Origin: Vibrio gangliei
GTDB lineage: Bacteria; Pseudomonadota; Gammaproteobacteria; Enterobacterales; Vibrionaceae
Assembly (NCBI RefSeq): GCF_026001925.1
Contig: NZ_AP021869.1
Coordinates: forward strand, 434,001-498,000
Reading direction: 5' to 3'
Length of the DNA stretch: 64,000 nt
The notes under the pieces are model-generated. The model was not told the origin of the DNA. It ran no database searches and saw only the letters and a list, made by a program, of their open reading frames with translations. The position numbers were made by a program, and so were the translations under genes. This document shows, piece after piece, positions 55,505-64,000 of the stretch (position 1 is its first letter; every line of letters starts with the position of its first letter).

Positions 55505-56185
55505 TTACGAACGAGACAACATGACTTCCAAGCGAGCACCTACGCGCTGTGCTTGATCGGCGATACCACCAACCCATTCAAGGATCTTATATAAAAAGAC
55601 AACATCGATTGGGTTGTATTTAGATTCAATTGCCATGAGTTCCTGACGCAAAGCAATTTGCATGGTGTCAGTGTCATCTTCAATTTCATCTAGTTGGTTA
55701 ATCATTTCAGCAACAAGGGTCACTTCGCGACCTTTGAAACCTGTTTCTAGTAATTCGTCAAGTTCATGAATCACTTCTTGTGCTTGTTTTGCTGCATCAA
55801 GGCAACGAGAAACATAAGCAAGGAAGCTTTCTTGCATTTGTGAAGGGATTTCTAGTTGGCGACCGATGACTCGACCTGCAATATCTTTTGCAAGGTTAGC
55901 AAGCTTGTCTTGTTGAGTTAGAAGTTCAAGCATATCGGTACGGTCAACGGGCATGAATAGACCGCGAGGCAGTTTAAGGCGGATTTCACGCTTTAATACG
56001 TCTGCTTCACGTTCTAAGCGAGAAATATCTTCACGAATTTTATTCGCGGTTTCCCAGTCACCTTTAAGGCAATGTTCGAAAAAAGGGATTAATTGTGAGC
56101 AACAATCATTTACGCAAACAACGTGCTCTTGCAAAGGCTTGATAGGGGACTTTGCAAATAACCCCATAATTGTATTTACTGGCAT
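55505..56185 (-). CDS. DUF47 (TIGR00153) phosphate-transport accessory protein, PhoU-like
   Basis: A 226-residue helical protein of the DUF47 family, which resembles PhoU and is encoded with PiT transporters. It shows the IRLKLPRGLFMPVDRTDMLELLTQQDKLANLAKDI region in order and E/D-rich metal-binding helices. It likely modulates the adjacent phosphate transporter. ATG at 56185 has AGGTTG upstream. Confidence 0.88.
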   Translation of the reverse strand: MPVNTIMGLFAKSPIKPLQEHVVCVNDCCSQLIPFFEHCLKGDWETANKIREDISRLEREADVLKREIRLKLPRGLFMPVDRTDMLELLTQQDKLANLAKDIAGRVIGRQLEIPSQMQESFLAYVSRCLDAAKQAQEVIHELDELLETGFKGREVTLVAEMINQLDEIEDDTDTMQIALRQELMAIESKYNPIDVVFLYKILEWVGGIADQAQRVGARLEVMLSRS

Positions 56186-56452
56186 GGTTATTCAACCTAC
56201 AAAAAATATATAACTGGTTTTCATTTTAGCGAAAATCGCTCAAATGCTGGACAGTGCTATAAAGTCGCGCGCATGTTAACGTAATCTTTATGGCTTTCAT
56301 ACCATTTTAGTTGATGTGAATCATCAATGGCGTGAATTATGGCCGCAGATAGAAGTGTATTTCATTTCTATCCATTACTTTACATGATTTCCTGCTTGCT
56401 CAAGCTTGGATTCCACAATATTCTTTTAAGGTTATTAATCATAGGCCTTATT

Positions 56453-57970
56453 ATGGAAACCGAAATAGAACTTAAGTTTTTTGTATCCCCTGATTTTTCA
56501 GATATTTTAAAGCAAAAAATTGCAGAAACCAAAGTCTTGCAACACAGCCGTAAGGCGCTTGGTAATACCTATTTTGATACCGCTGACAATTGGCTACGCC
56601 AGCATGATATTGGGCTGCGTATTCGTCAAAGTGATGACGTGTTTGTTCAAACGGTGAAAACGTCAGGCCGTGTAGTGGCGGGTCTTCATCAGCGCCCCGA
56701 ATATAACGCTGAACATACGTGTAATGAGCCGGATTTGTCTTTGCATCCAGAAGATATTTGGCCAGAAGGGCGTGACTGGCAAACTTTGCAACAAGATATT
56801 GCCCCTTTGTTTGCGACTAACTTTGAACGAGAGCAGTGGCTCTTAAGCATGTCAGATGGAAGTCAAATTGAAGTGGCATTTGACCAAGGTGTGGTAGTTT
56901 CTGGTGAGCAACAAAGCCCGATTTGCGAAATTGAATTGGAGCTGAAATCGGGTCAAACGGAATCTTTGTTTACTCTTGCACGCCAGTTGTCTGATCAAGG
57001 TGGCATGCGTCTTGGTAATTTAAGTAAAGCGGCTCGAGGTTATCGTTTGGCACACAATTACACCTCGGACCCAGTTCTGGATTTTACCTTAATCGAAACC
57101 GATCCTAAGTTCAGTGTCGAAGAGTGTTTTATTCAATCACTTGAGCACGGTTTGTCGCATTGGCACTACCATGAACAAATTTATACTGAACAATGTTCTA
57201 TCGATGCTTTAGAGCAAATCGATTATGCCATCCATTTTATTCGTCAGTTGTTTAGTGTTTATGGGGGCATTATCCCTCGTCGCGCCAGTGCATTATTGCG
57301 GCAAGAATTCAAATGGTTAGAAGAAGAATTAGCGTGGCTAAAAACATCGCAATATTTAGATGATTTAACCAAAGATAAAGGTTACGCGTTACGTAAATTG
57401 GATTGCCAAAAACAGCTGGTGGCATCCTTAGGTGAGCAAAAAGATGCTTTGCCTGACTGTGAAAACGTGATGAAGTTGTTTGAATCCGCTCGCTATACGG
57501 CGGTGTTACTGGATTTAAGTCGTTGGATTCTATCTAAAGGTTGGCAGCCATTTTTAGATGACAAAGCGCGCGATAAGATGGCACAAGATGTCAAGCCTTT
57601 TGCCATGAAGCAACTTGACCGTAGTTGGGCGGAATTGATTGAAGCCTTCCCGATAGAGCGAGAGCTTTCTCGTCAGGATTATATCGATCAAAAGAATCGC
57701 TTGAAGCGTAATTTATTAACGGGCCTGGCGTTTGCTTATCTATTTGATTTGGAACAACGAACTCAGTTTCGTATGCCTTGGGTCGATTTACTTGAAGGCA
57801 TCGATGACTTGTTAACGCTCGAACCGTTGCAGCAGTTATTGCCTGAATTGGAAGAAGCGGATCAAGAGCAGCTTGAACGTTGGATTCGTCGTCAAGAAGT
57901 CTCCATTTTATATGCGATGGAGCAAACACGATCTCGCTGTATTGAAGCTTCACCATATTGGCATAATTAA
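56453..57970 (+). CDS. ygiF: Inorganic triphosphatase, CYTH-CHAD protein
   Basis: A 505-residue protein with an N-terminal CYTH domain whose signature ExExK is seen at the start (METEIELKFF), then a C-terminal CHAD domain (about 215-490) rich in His and basic residues that binds polyphosphate. E. coli YgiF hydrolyses tripolyphosphate. It is longer than the E. coli protein (433). The start at 56453 is chosen to begin at the CYTH motif. Together with the downstream glnE and hldE it preserves the enteric ygiF-glnE-hldE order, but a potassium channel gene intervenes here. Confidence 0.9.
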   Translation: METEIELKFFVSPDFSDILKQKIAETKVLQHSRKALGNTYFDTADNWLRQHDIGLRIRQSDDVFVQTVKTSGRVVAGLHQRPEYNAEHTCNEPDLSLHPEDIWPEGRDWQTLQQDIAPLFATNFEREQWLLSMSDGSQIEVAFDQGVVVSGEQQSPICEIELELKSGQTESLFTLARQLSDQGGMRLGNLSKAARGYRLAHNYTSDPVLDFTLIETDPKFSVEECFIQSLEHGLSHWHYHEQIYTEQCSIDALEQIDYAIHFIRQLFSVYGGIIPRRASALLRQEFKWLEEELAWLKTSQYLDDLTKDKGYALRKLDCQKQLVASLGEQKDALPDCENVMKLFESARYTAVLLDLSRWILSKGWQPFLDDKARDKMAQDVKPFAMKQLDRSWAELIEAFPIERELSRQDYIDQKNRLKRNLLTGLAFAYLFDLEQRTQFRMPWVDLLEGIDDLLTLEPLQQLLPELEEADQEQLERWIRRQEVSILYAMEQTRSRCIEASPYWHN

Positions 57971-58013
57971 TGGTTCGTTAATTATAGTGTTAAGCACCAG
58001 ATAACAAGGTTAC

Positions 58014-58040
58014 AAAAGGGGATCGTAAGATCCCTTTTTT
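58014..58040 (+). terminator. Terminator after ygiF
   Basis: A stem GGGATC/GATCCC with A and T flanks and a T-run follows ygiF; it also faces the end of the opposite-strand channel gene. Confidence 0.8.
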
Positions 58041-58079
58041 TATTACTCCCGTTTCGACTTGTTTTTACTCGCTGCTAGT

Positions 58080-58847
58080 TCATGTGTTTTGCTTTTTTAG
58101 CTGCTGTTCTAAGAGTTCAATTTTACTTAACATGACTTGTTGCTGTTGCAGCAGTTGCTCTAATGCATCGTTTTGACTTTGGTCGTTGGTGTGATCGTTA
58201 TTATGATGTGGTGAAGTTAAAATGGATGTAATCAAACCAGAAATCATACCGAAAATACCAACCCCGCATATGATCATGGCCGTCGCCAATACTTTGCCCC
58301 CTAAAGTGACGGGATAATGGTCGCCATAACCAACGGTTGAAATGGTCACTAAGCTCCACCACAGCGCATCAGTCGCATTATGGATATTGCTATTGGCAGC
58401 GTCATCTTCAAACCACAGCATAAAAGTCGAACCTGTCGTCACGAGCAAAATCAGTAAAGTGAAAATGGTAGCTAAGGTCGCTTCACGGCGGTTTTGCTTA
58501 ACTTGCTTCAAGAAATTATGCCCATGACGTATCAATAGCAGCAACATTCGGACGATTTGTACGATTCGAGCTAAACGTAGAATTTCGATAAATGGGATGC
58601 TCGCAAGGATATCGAGCCAGCGAGTGCGTAGGTATAACAGGCGATGTTCCGAACGGTAGAAATCAATGGCAATTTGCATTAAAAACAGTAAGCAAATGGC
58701 GGTATCAATGCCAACTAAAGTGCGTCGAGTTTCAACTGGTAATTGAGTAAATAACAGTTGGAATACAATTATCAAAGAGATAAATGAAAGCAATAAAGAC
58801 ATTAAGCTCATAGGTTTAAAATCGGCATCATTAAGTGAGCTTTTCAT
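58080..58847 (-). CDS. Voltage-gated-type potassium channel
   Basis: A 255-residue six-helix channel of the ion-transport family. The selectivity filter is canonical ([12 protein letters not shown]). An S4-like helix with regularly placed Arg is visible ([19 protein letters not shown]). The C-terminus is a Gln-rich coiled coil ([21 protein letters not shown] in part), which probably drives tetramer assembly. It lacks the regulatory RCK domain of E. coli Kch. It lies on the opposite strand between ygiF and glnE. Confidence 0.87.
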   Translation of the reverse strand: MKSSLNDADFKPMSLMSLLLSFISLIIVFQLLFTQLPVETRRTLVGIDTAICLLFLMQIAIDFYRSEHRLLYLRTRWLDILASIPFIEILRLARIVQIVRMLLLLIRHGHNFLKQVKQNRREATLATIFTLLILLVTTGSTFMLWFEDDAANSNIHNATDALWWSLVTISTVGYGDHYPVTLGGKVLATAMIICGVGIFGMISGLITSILTSPHHNNDHTNDQSQNDALEQLLQQQQVMLSKIELLEQQLKKQNT

Positions 58848-58967
58848 GATGTTTCCTTTGGGTATAGATTAATGCTTAACATTAAATCACAAAACAGAGT
58901 AGAGTGTAGTTATTGCACAAAAAGTTATTTCTGTTGTGAACGGAACATTGATAAACAAGGAATTTTT

Positions 58968-61862
58968 ATGAGTTTACCTGCCTCATTACAACCTATCTCT
59001 AGCAAAGCCTTACAAGCATTAATAGAACGTTTTCCAGATAGCCTAGATGCATGGTCTGAACAAGATAAATCGAGCTTAGAGCAGGTGCTAGGTTTGAGTG
59101 ATTTTATTGCTGAGTCCTTGCTATGCGATGAAGCCTTACTGCAGAAGTTGCCTCATCTATTGACGCACAATGACCGTGCACAACACTACCGTTCGCAATT
59201 ACAACAAACGCTTGAAAAGTGCCACAATGAGCATGACTTTTTACATCAATTGCGTTTGTTTCGCCGACAAGAAATGGTGGTGATCGCTTGGCGAGATTTT
59301 TTGCAACAGTGGCCATTAGAAACTAGCTTGAAACACCTTTCTATGCTGGCTGAGGCGATGATTGTCGAAGCCTATCAATGGCAATATAAACAGTGCTGCC
59401 AAGAGTGGGGAACACCGTGTAATCCACAGGGGGTAGCGCAGCCAATGTTGATTATTGGTATGGGGAAGCTTGGGGGCGCTGAGCTGAACTTTTCTTCCGA
59501 TATCGATTTGATCTTTACCTACCCGGAAAATGGCGAAACTCAAGGTCATCGTCGCAGCATTGATAACGCACAGTTTTTTACTCGCCTTGGCCAACGTTTA
59601 ATTAAATCACTCGATCAAGTCACTTTTGATGGCTTTTGTTATCGGGTCGATATGCGCTTGCGTCCGTTTGGTGAAAGTGGTCCATTAGTGATGAGTTATG
59701 CGGCTTTGGAAGATTACTATCAAGAGCAAGGACGTGACTGGGAACGCTACGCGATGGTGAAAGCTCGGGTGATGGGGTGCGAAATGTATCCTCAATACCA
59801 AGAGTTGAAGCAGATGCTCAAGCCATTCGTTTTCCGTCGCTATATCGACTTTAGCGCCATTCAATCTTTGCGTCGCATGAAGTCCATGATCAGTTCAGAG
59901 GTTCGTCGTCGTGGATTAAGTAATAATATTAAATTGGGCGCTGGCGGCATTCGTGAAATTGAGTTTATTGTCCAAGTATTTCAATTGATCCGTGGCGGAC
60001 GAGAGCCAAGTCTGCAAGGGCGAGGTTTACTTGAAACGTTAACCGCTATTGAGCAACTCGGTTTACTTGGCGAGCAAGAGATCGTTGACTTACGCCAAGC
60101 CTATCTCTTCTTGCGACGTTTAGAGAACCTATTGCAAGCCATCGCTGATAAACAAACACAAACACTTCCAGATGATGAGATTGACCAGCAACGCTTATGT
60201 GTAGCAATGTCATTTGATGATTGGGGTGCATTGACACAGCACGCTTTTCTCCACATGGAAAAGGTACACCAAGTGTTTGTTGACTTGATTGGAGAGGAGG
60301 ATGAATCTGAGCAAACCGTTGCTTCTCATTTTATTGAAATGTGGGATATGGCTGGAGATAAAGACACGCTCGAAGCTATTATTTTTCAAGATGTTATTTC
60401 CCAAGATGTTATTGATCAAAATGTTATTACCCAAGAAATTAATGCGGAATTGGCGACCTCTTTTGCCGTTGTGATTGTGCAATTCAAACAAGACTTAGCT
60501 AAGAAAACCTTAGGCCCTCGGGGGCGAGAAGTCTTAGTAAGGCTCATGCCAAAAGTATTTGATGCGGTGTTTTCCCACCCAGATGCGGAGTTTGGTTTAG
60601 CGCGCGTATTGCACTTGCTCAATAATATTGTCACTCGCACGACTTATCTTGAATTACTTGAAGAACACCCTGGCGCATTAAAGCAGTTGGTTCGTTTATG
60701 TACCGCAAGCCCGATGATTTCGGAGAAGCTTGGCCGTTATCCTATTTTGCTGGATGAATTGATTGATCCGCAGCAGTTGTATCATCCGATTGAATTACAT
60801 CAGTATCGATCTGAATTACGTGATTTTTTAGCTCGCATACCGGAAGACGATATGGAGCAGCAAATGGAAGCGCTGCGTCAATTTAAACAAATCTGTATTT
60901 TGCGTATTGCGGCTGCTGATGTCACAGGGGTATTGCCTGTGATGAAAGTGAGTGATCACTTAACGTATCTGGCCGAAGCCATCGTGGATGCCGTGGTGCA
61001 GCAAGCGTGGTTACAACTGAGTGAAAAATACGGTGAGCCAAGTCATTTATCCGAACGTGAGGGTAAAGGTTTTGCGGTTATTGGCTATGGCAAAGTGGGC
61101 GGTTGGGAGCTGGGCTATAATTCTGATTTAGATGTGGTGTTTTTGCATGATTGCCCTGAAAACGTCTATACCACAGGCAAAAAAGAAATCGATGGTCGTC
61201 AGTTCTATTTGCGTTTAGCTCAGCGCATTGTGCATATTTTTTCTGTTCGTACGCCTTCTGGGATTTTGTATGAAGTGGATACTCGTTTACGCCCTTCTGG
61301 TGCCTCTGGATTACTGGCTTGTAGTGCGGAAACCTTTGAACAGTATCAGCAACAAGAAGCGTGGACGTGGGAGCATCAAGCATTAGTACGCGCTCGAATG
61401 ATCTATGGTGATGATATTTTGGCGCAAAGTTTTGCTGATACTCGCCATCGTATTTTGACTCAACAGCGTGAGCTACCGGCTTTGCAAAAAGAAGTGCGTG
61501 AGATGCGAGAAAAAATGCGGGCTCATTTGGCGGAGAAAAAAGCGGGCCGATTTATGTTGAAACAGGACAAAGGCGGTATTACTGATATTGAATTTCTTGT
61601 GCAGTACATTGTGTTGCAGCATAGCCACCAGTACGGGGCATTAACCCGTTGGTCGGACAATGTACGAATTTTAGAAACCATGGCTGAACAAGGCTTGATT
61701 CCGGATGAGCATGTACAGCAATTAATCGAGGCTTACACTACACTCAGAAATGAAATCCATCATCGTAATCTGCTCAATCTGGATGCGGATGTGGATAATT
61801 CTCTCTATACCGAACAAAGAGGTTGGGTGTGCCAGCAATGGGATGCGTTTCTTGGTGAGTAA
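58968..61862 (+). CDS. glnE: Glutamine synthetase adenylyltransferase/adenylyl-removing enzyme
   Basis: GlnE adenylylates and deadenylylates glutamine synthetase under PII control. The 964-residue product (E. coli 946) has two nucleotidyltransferase domains: the N-terminal adenylyl-removase ([19 protein letters not shown]) and the C-terminal adenylyltransferase ([19 protein letters not shown]). The linker at residues 474-493 carries four tandem pentapeptides encoded by 15-bp repeats, probably part of its extra length. ATG at 58968, after AAGGAA, is preferred over an upstream in-frame start. Confidence 0.95.
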   Translation: MSLPASLQPISSKALQALIERFPDSLDAWSEQDKSSLEQVLGLSDFIAESLLCDEALLQKLPHLLTHNDRAQHYRSQLQQTLEKCHNEHDFLHQLRLFRRQEMVVIAWRDFLQQWPLETSLKHLSMLAEAMIVEAYQWQYKQCCQEWGTPCNPQGVAQPMLIIGMGKLGGAELNFSSDIDLIFTYPENGETQGHRRSIDNAQFFTRLGQRLIKSLDQVTFDGFCYRVDMRLRPFGESGPLVMSYAALEDYYQEQGRDWERYAMVKARVMGCEMYPQYQELKQMLKPFVFRRYIDFSAIQSLRRMKSMISSEVRRRGLSNNIKLGAGGIREIEFIVQVFQLIRGGREPSLQGRGLLETLTAIEQLGLLGEQEIVDLRQAYLFLRRLENLLQAIADKQTQTLPDDEIDQQRLCVAMSFDDWGALTQHAFLHMEKVHQVFVDLIGEEDESEQTVASHFIEMWDMAGDKDTLEAIIFQDVISQDVIDQNVITQEINAELATSFAVVIVQFKQDLAKKTLGPRGREVLVRLMPKVFDAVFSHPDAEFGLARVLHLLNNIVTRTTYLELLEEHPGALKQLVRLCTASPMISEKLGRYPILLDELIDPQQLYHPIELHQYRSELRDFLARIPEDDMEQQMEALRQFKQICILRIAAADVTGVLPVMKVSDHLTYLAEAIVDAVVQQAWLQLSEKYGEPSHLSEREGKGFAVIGYGKVGGWELGYNSDLDVVFLHDCPENVYTTGKKEIDGRQFYLRLAQRIVHIFSVRTPSGILYEVDTRLRPSGASGLLACSAETFEQYQQQEAWTWEHQALVRARMIYGDDILAQSFADTRHRILTQQRELPALQKEVREMREKMRAHLAEKKAGRFMLKQDKGGITDIEFLVQYIVLQHSHQYGALTRWSDNVRILETMAEQGLIPDEHVQQLIEAYTTLRNEIHHRNLLNLDADVDNSLYTEQRGWVCQQWDAFLGE
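60387..60446. repeat. 15-bp in-frame tandem repeat in glnE
   Basis: Four codon-aligned units (60387, 60402, 60417, 60432) encode [15 protein letters not shown] and QEINA. The first two differ at only 3 of 15 bases. They fall in the linker after the N-terminal adenylyl-removase domain. Confidence 0.85.
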
Positions 61863-61939
61863 GGCTGTGATATTATGCGCGCAATATCTTAATTTGACTT
61901 GGTTTATGAAGAAAGTGAACCAAGCATTCGGAGAACTGT

Positions 61940-63370
61940 ATGAAACCTATTTTGCCTGATTACGCTCAGTCTGGCGTATTGATTGTTGGCGATGTCATGC
62001 TTGATCGCTATTGGTACGGCCCAACAGGGCGTATTTCACCAGAAGCCCCTGTGCCAGTAGTTAAAATTGAAAATAACGAAGAACGTCCTGGCGGTGCTGC
62101 AAACGTGGCGATGAACATTGCTGCGTTAGGTGGAAATGCAAAGTTGGTAGGTTTAACCGGTGAAGATGAGCCTGCGCAAGTGTTGAATCAAAAGCTCTCT
62201 TCTTTGAATGTTGACTGTGATTTTGTCACGGTTCCTGATATGCCAACCATTACTAAGTTGCGTGTCATGAGCCGTGGTCAGCAATTGATTCGTTTGGATT
62301 TTGAAGACAGCTTTGAGCATGTTGATTCCAAACCACTGCTTGAGCGTATGGCGAAATACTTGCCACAGGTGAAATCGCTGATTTTATCGGATTACGGTAA
62401 AGGTGCATTAGACGATGTGCAGACTATGATCCAGCAAGCGAAAGCTGCCAATGTTCCTGTGTTTATTGATCCTAAAGGTGCCGATTTTGAGCGTTATCGC
62501 GGCGCAACATTACTGACTCCAAACTTATCTGAGTTTGAATTGGTGGTGGGGAAAACCAAGAATGAACAAGATCTGGTTGAGAAAGGGTTGGCATTGATCG
62601 AAAAGTTCGATTTTGATGCTTTGCTAGTGACTCGAAGCGAACACGGTATGACATTGCTGCGTCGTGGCCAGGAACCATTCCACTTACCTACGCAGGCACA
62701 AGAAGTATTTGATGTGACCGGTGCGGGTGATACCGTCATTTCCGTATTGGCAGCCTCTGTTGCTGCTGGTAAGGATTTAAAAGAAGCGTGTGCGCTTGCC
62801 AATGCGGCAGCCGGTGTTGTGGTTGGCAAACTGGGTACGTCAACGCTATCGACTATCGAGCTAGCAGAAGCCATTCATGGCAGTAAAGATACTAACTATG
62901 GTGTGATCAGTGAATCCGCCTTAATTGAAGCGGTAAAACGAGCTCGTGCCCGTGGTGAGAAAGTGGTGATGACCAATGGTTGTTTTGACATTTTGCACGC
63001 AGGTCATGTGTCCTACCTTAACCACGCCGCTGAATTAGGCGATAAACTCATTGTTGCTGTGAATACCGATGCGTCGGTAAAACGTTTGAAAGGCCCTGGT
63101 CGCCCTGTTAACCCAACTGATCGTCGTATGGCGGTATTAGCCGGCTTAGGGGCGGTAGATTGGGTGGTGCCGTTTAGCGAAGACACGCCACAGCGCTTAA
63201 TTTCAGAAGTTTTGCCTAGCGTATTGGTAAAAGGTGGTGACTATAAGCCGGAAGAGATCGCTGGTGGCGCTGAAGTGATCGCAGCGGGTGGTGAAGTCAA
63301 AGTGCTGAACTTTGAAGAAGGCTGCTCAACGTCTGAAATCATTAATGCCATCAAAGGCGGAAAGGGTTAA
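61940..63370 (+). CDS. hldE: Bifunctional heptose-7-phosphate kinase/heptose-1-phosphate adenylyltransferase
   Basis: HldE makes ADP-D-glycero-D-manno-heptose for the LPS inner core. The 476-residue product (E. coli 477) has an N-terminal ribokinase-like domain ([21 protein letters not shown]) and a C-terminal cytidylyltransferase-like domain ([16 protein letters not shown], HxGH). It follows glnE by 77 bases, as in enterobacteria. Confidence 0.97.
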   Translation: MKPILPDYAQSGVLIVGDVMLDRYWYGPTGRISPEAPVPVVKIENNEERPGGAANVAMNIAALGGNAKLVGLTGEDEPAQVLNQKLSSLNVDCDFVTVPDMPTITKLRVMSRGQQLIRLDFEDSFEHVDSKPLLERMAKYLPQVKSLILSDYGKGALDDVQTMIQQAKAANVPVFIDPKGADFERYRGATLLTPNLSEFELVVGKTKNEQDLVEKGLALIEKFDFDALLVTRSEHGMTLLRRGQEPFHLPTQAQEVFDVTGAGDTVISVLAASVAAGKDLKEACALANAAAGVVVGKLGTSTLSTIELAEAIHGSKDTNYGVISESALIEAVKRARARGEKVVMTNGCFDILHAGHVSYLNHAAELGDKLIVAVNTDASVKRLKGPGRPVNPTDRRMAVLAGLGAVDWVVPFSEDTPQRLISEVLPSVLVKGGDYKPEEIAGGAEVIAAGGEVKVLNFEEGCSTSEIINAIKGGKG

Positions 63371-63416
63371 CTTCTATTCTCACACTTTTGATATGAATAA
63401 ATATTGATACAAATAA

Positions 63417-63446
63417 AAAACGCCACTTCATCTGAAGTGGCGTTTT
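63417..63446. terminator. Bidirectional terminator between hldE and tolC
   Basis: A perfect 14-bp stem (63417-63430 with 63433-63446), A-rich on the left and T-rich on the right, between convergent genes. Confidence 0.88.
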
Positions 63447-63497
63447 AGTTTGCGAGAAAGAAAGCCCGGATTGTTGTCAGTTCAGGGCTTTATTCCA

Positions 63498-64000
63498 TTA
63501 AGATGGGCGTTTTAAGCCAGCGTTGATATCAAGAATATCTTGCTCGCTTAGTGTACCTACTGCTTGTTTTAGCTGAAGTACGCTGATCACGTAGCTGTAA
63601 CGAGCATCAGAAAGTTGACGGTTGGCATCGTATAAACGACGAGTAGCATCGAGTACGTCAACAATGGTACGTGTACCTACTTCATAACCCGCTTCGGTCG
63701 CTTCTAATGCTGATTTTGCAGACACCACCGATTGCTCATAAGCACGGATAGAGCCGATAGAAGCATTGATGTTGTTGTAGTAAGCGCGAACATTCTGTAC
63801 CACACCACGGTAAGTGGCTTCTAGCTGTTGGCTAGCTGATACGTATTGGTATTGTGCCGTTTTCACATCAGCTGTCGTTGAGCCACCTTGGTAAATTGGG
63901 ATCACCAAGTTCACACCGATATTGTAATCGTTGCTGGTGTAGTTCTTTACACCAGAGTGATCGTTGTGCTCATCAATGTCTGAGTACTGGTAACCACCAT
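63498..64000 (-). CDS. tolC: Outer-membrane efflux channel TolC, C-terminal part (5' end outside window)
   Basis: The frame runs open through the right edge, so only the last 166 or so residues are present. They show the TolC second repeat: a beta-strand with GVNLVIPIYQGGST, the periplasmic helix pair (about 120 residues), YEVGTRTIVDVLDATRRLYDANRQ, and a short tail. TolC is the exit duct for RND and type I secretion systems. It is convergent with hldE. Confidence 0.95.
   Translation of the reverse strand, partial: GGYQYSDIDEHNDHSGVKNYTSNDYNIGVNLVIPIYQGGSTTADVKTAQYQYVSASQQLEATYRGVVQNVRAYYNNINASIGSIRAYEQSVVSAKSALEATEAGYEVGTRTIVDVLDATRRLYDANRQLSDARYSYVISVLQLKQAVGTLSEQDILDINAGLKRPS

Overview
The window looks like a chromosomal segment of a Vibrio or a close relative (Vibrionaceae). 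The protein sequences and several local gene orders point there: the lptD-surA-pdxA-rsmA-apaG-apaH operon, leuABCD next to leuO and ilvIH, a DeoR-type regulator before glmS, ygiF-glnE-hldE, and tolC. The species cannot be fixed from the sequence alone. Most of the window is housekeeping DNA; the accessory interest lies in about 14.2-37.2 kb.

Layout. 1-5 kb: pyruvate dehydrogenase complex (aceE 3' end, aceF with three lipoyl domains, lpd). 5.1-6.0 kb: a DJ-1/PfpI protein and a small unknown protein. 6.1-13.0 kb: outer-membrane, RNA and vitamin B6 genes (apaH, apaG, rsmA, pdxA, surA, lptD), then djlA on the other strand. 14.2-17.4 kb: a three-gene membrane glycosylation operon (GT2, VTT-domain protein, ArnT-like transferase). 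17.5-17.7 kb: a MITE-like repeat, followed by zntR.

18.3-36.9 kb: a complete aryl polyene (APE) biosynthesis locus. A 17-gene leftward operon (apeC to apeR) holds two ACPs, two ketosynthases plus a chain-length-factor-like protein, a ketoreductase, two hotdog dehydratase subunits, an AMP ligase, acyl- and glycosyltransferases, a thioesterase, an RND/MMPL exporter, a LolA-like protein, a lipoprotein and an aromatic amino acid ammonia-lyase. A divergent rightward pair encodes a methyltransferase and a flavoprotein with the halogenase motif WxWxIP. This combination suggests a methylated, possibly halogenated, xanthomonadin-like pigment whose starter may come from an amino acid.

36.9-37.2 kb: a second MITE-like element with perfect 19-bp inverted ends. 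37.3-42.4 kb: leuABCD, with its leuL leader peptide and attenuator visible upstream. 42.6-48.2 kb: a PAP2 phosphatase, an MJ1255-type glycosyltransferase, leuO and ilvIH. 48.4-53.2 kb: a previously uncounted 43-residue membrane protein behind a CRP-like site, pykF, a DeoR regulator with a likely self-operator, and glmS. 53.3-64 kb: ygiM-like SH3 protein, a PiT phosphate transporter with its DUF47 partner, ygiF, a K+ channel, glnE (carrying a 5-residue tandem repeat), hldE and the 3' end of tolC.

Several genes carry short in-frame tandem repeats with a 15-bp period (glnE, apeL, apeN), and apeH has 18-bp repeats over its start. No tRNA, rRNA, CRISPR array, prophage or complete insertion sequence was seen. 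All calls rest on reading the sequence and on recall of families; no database search was run.
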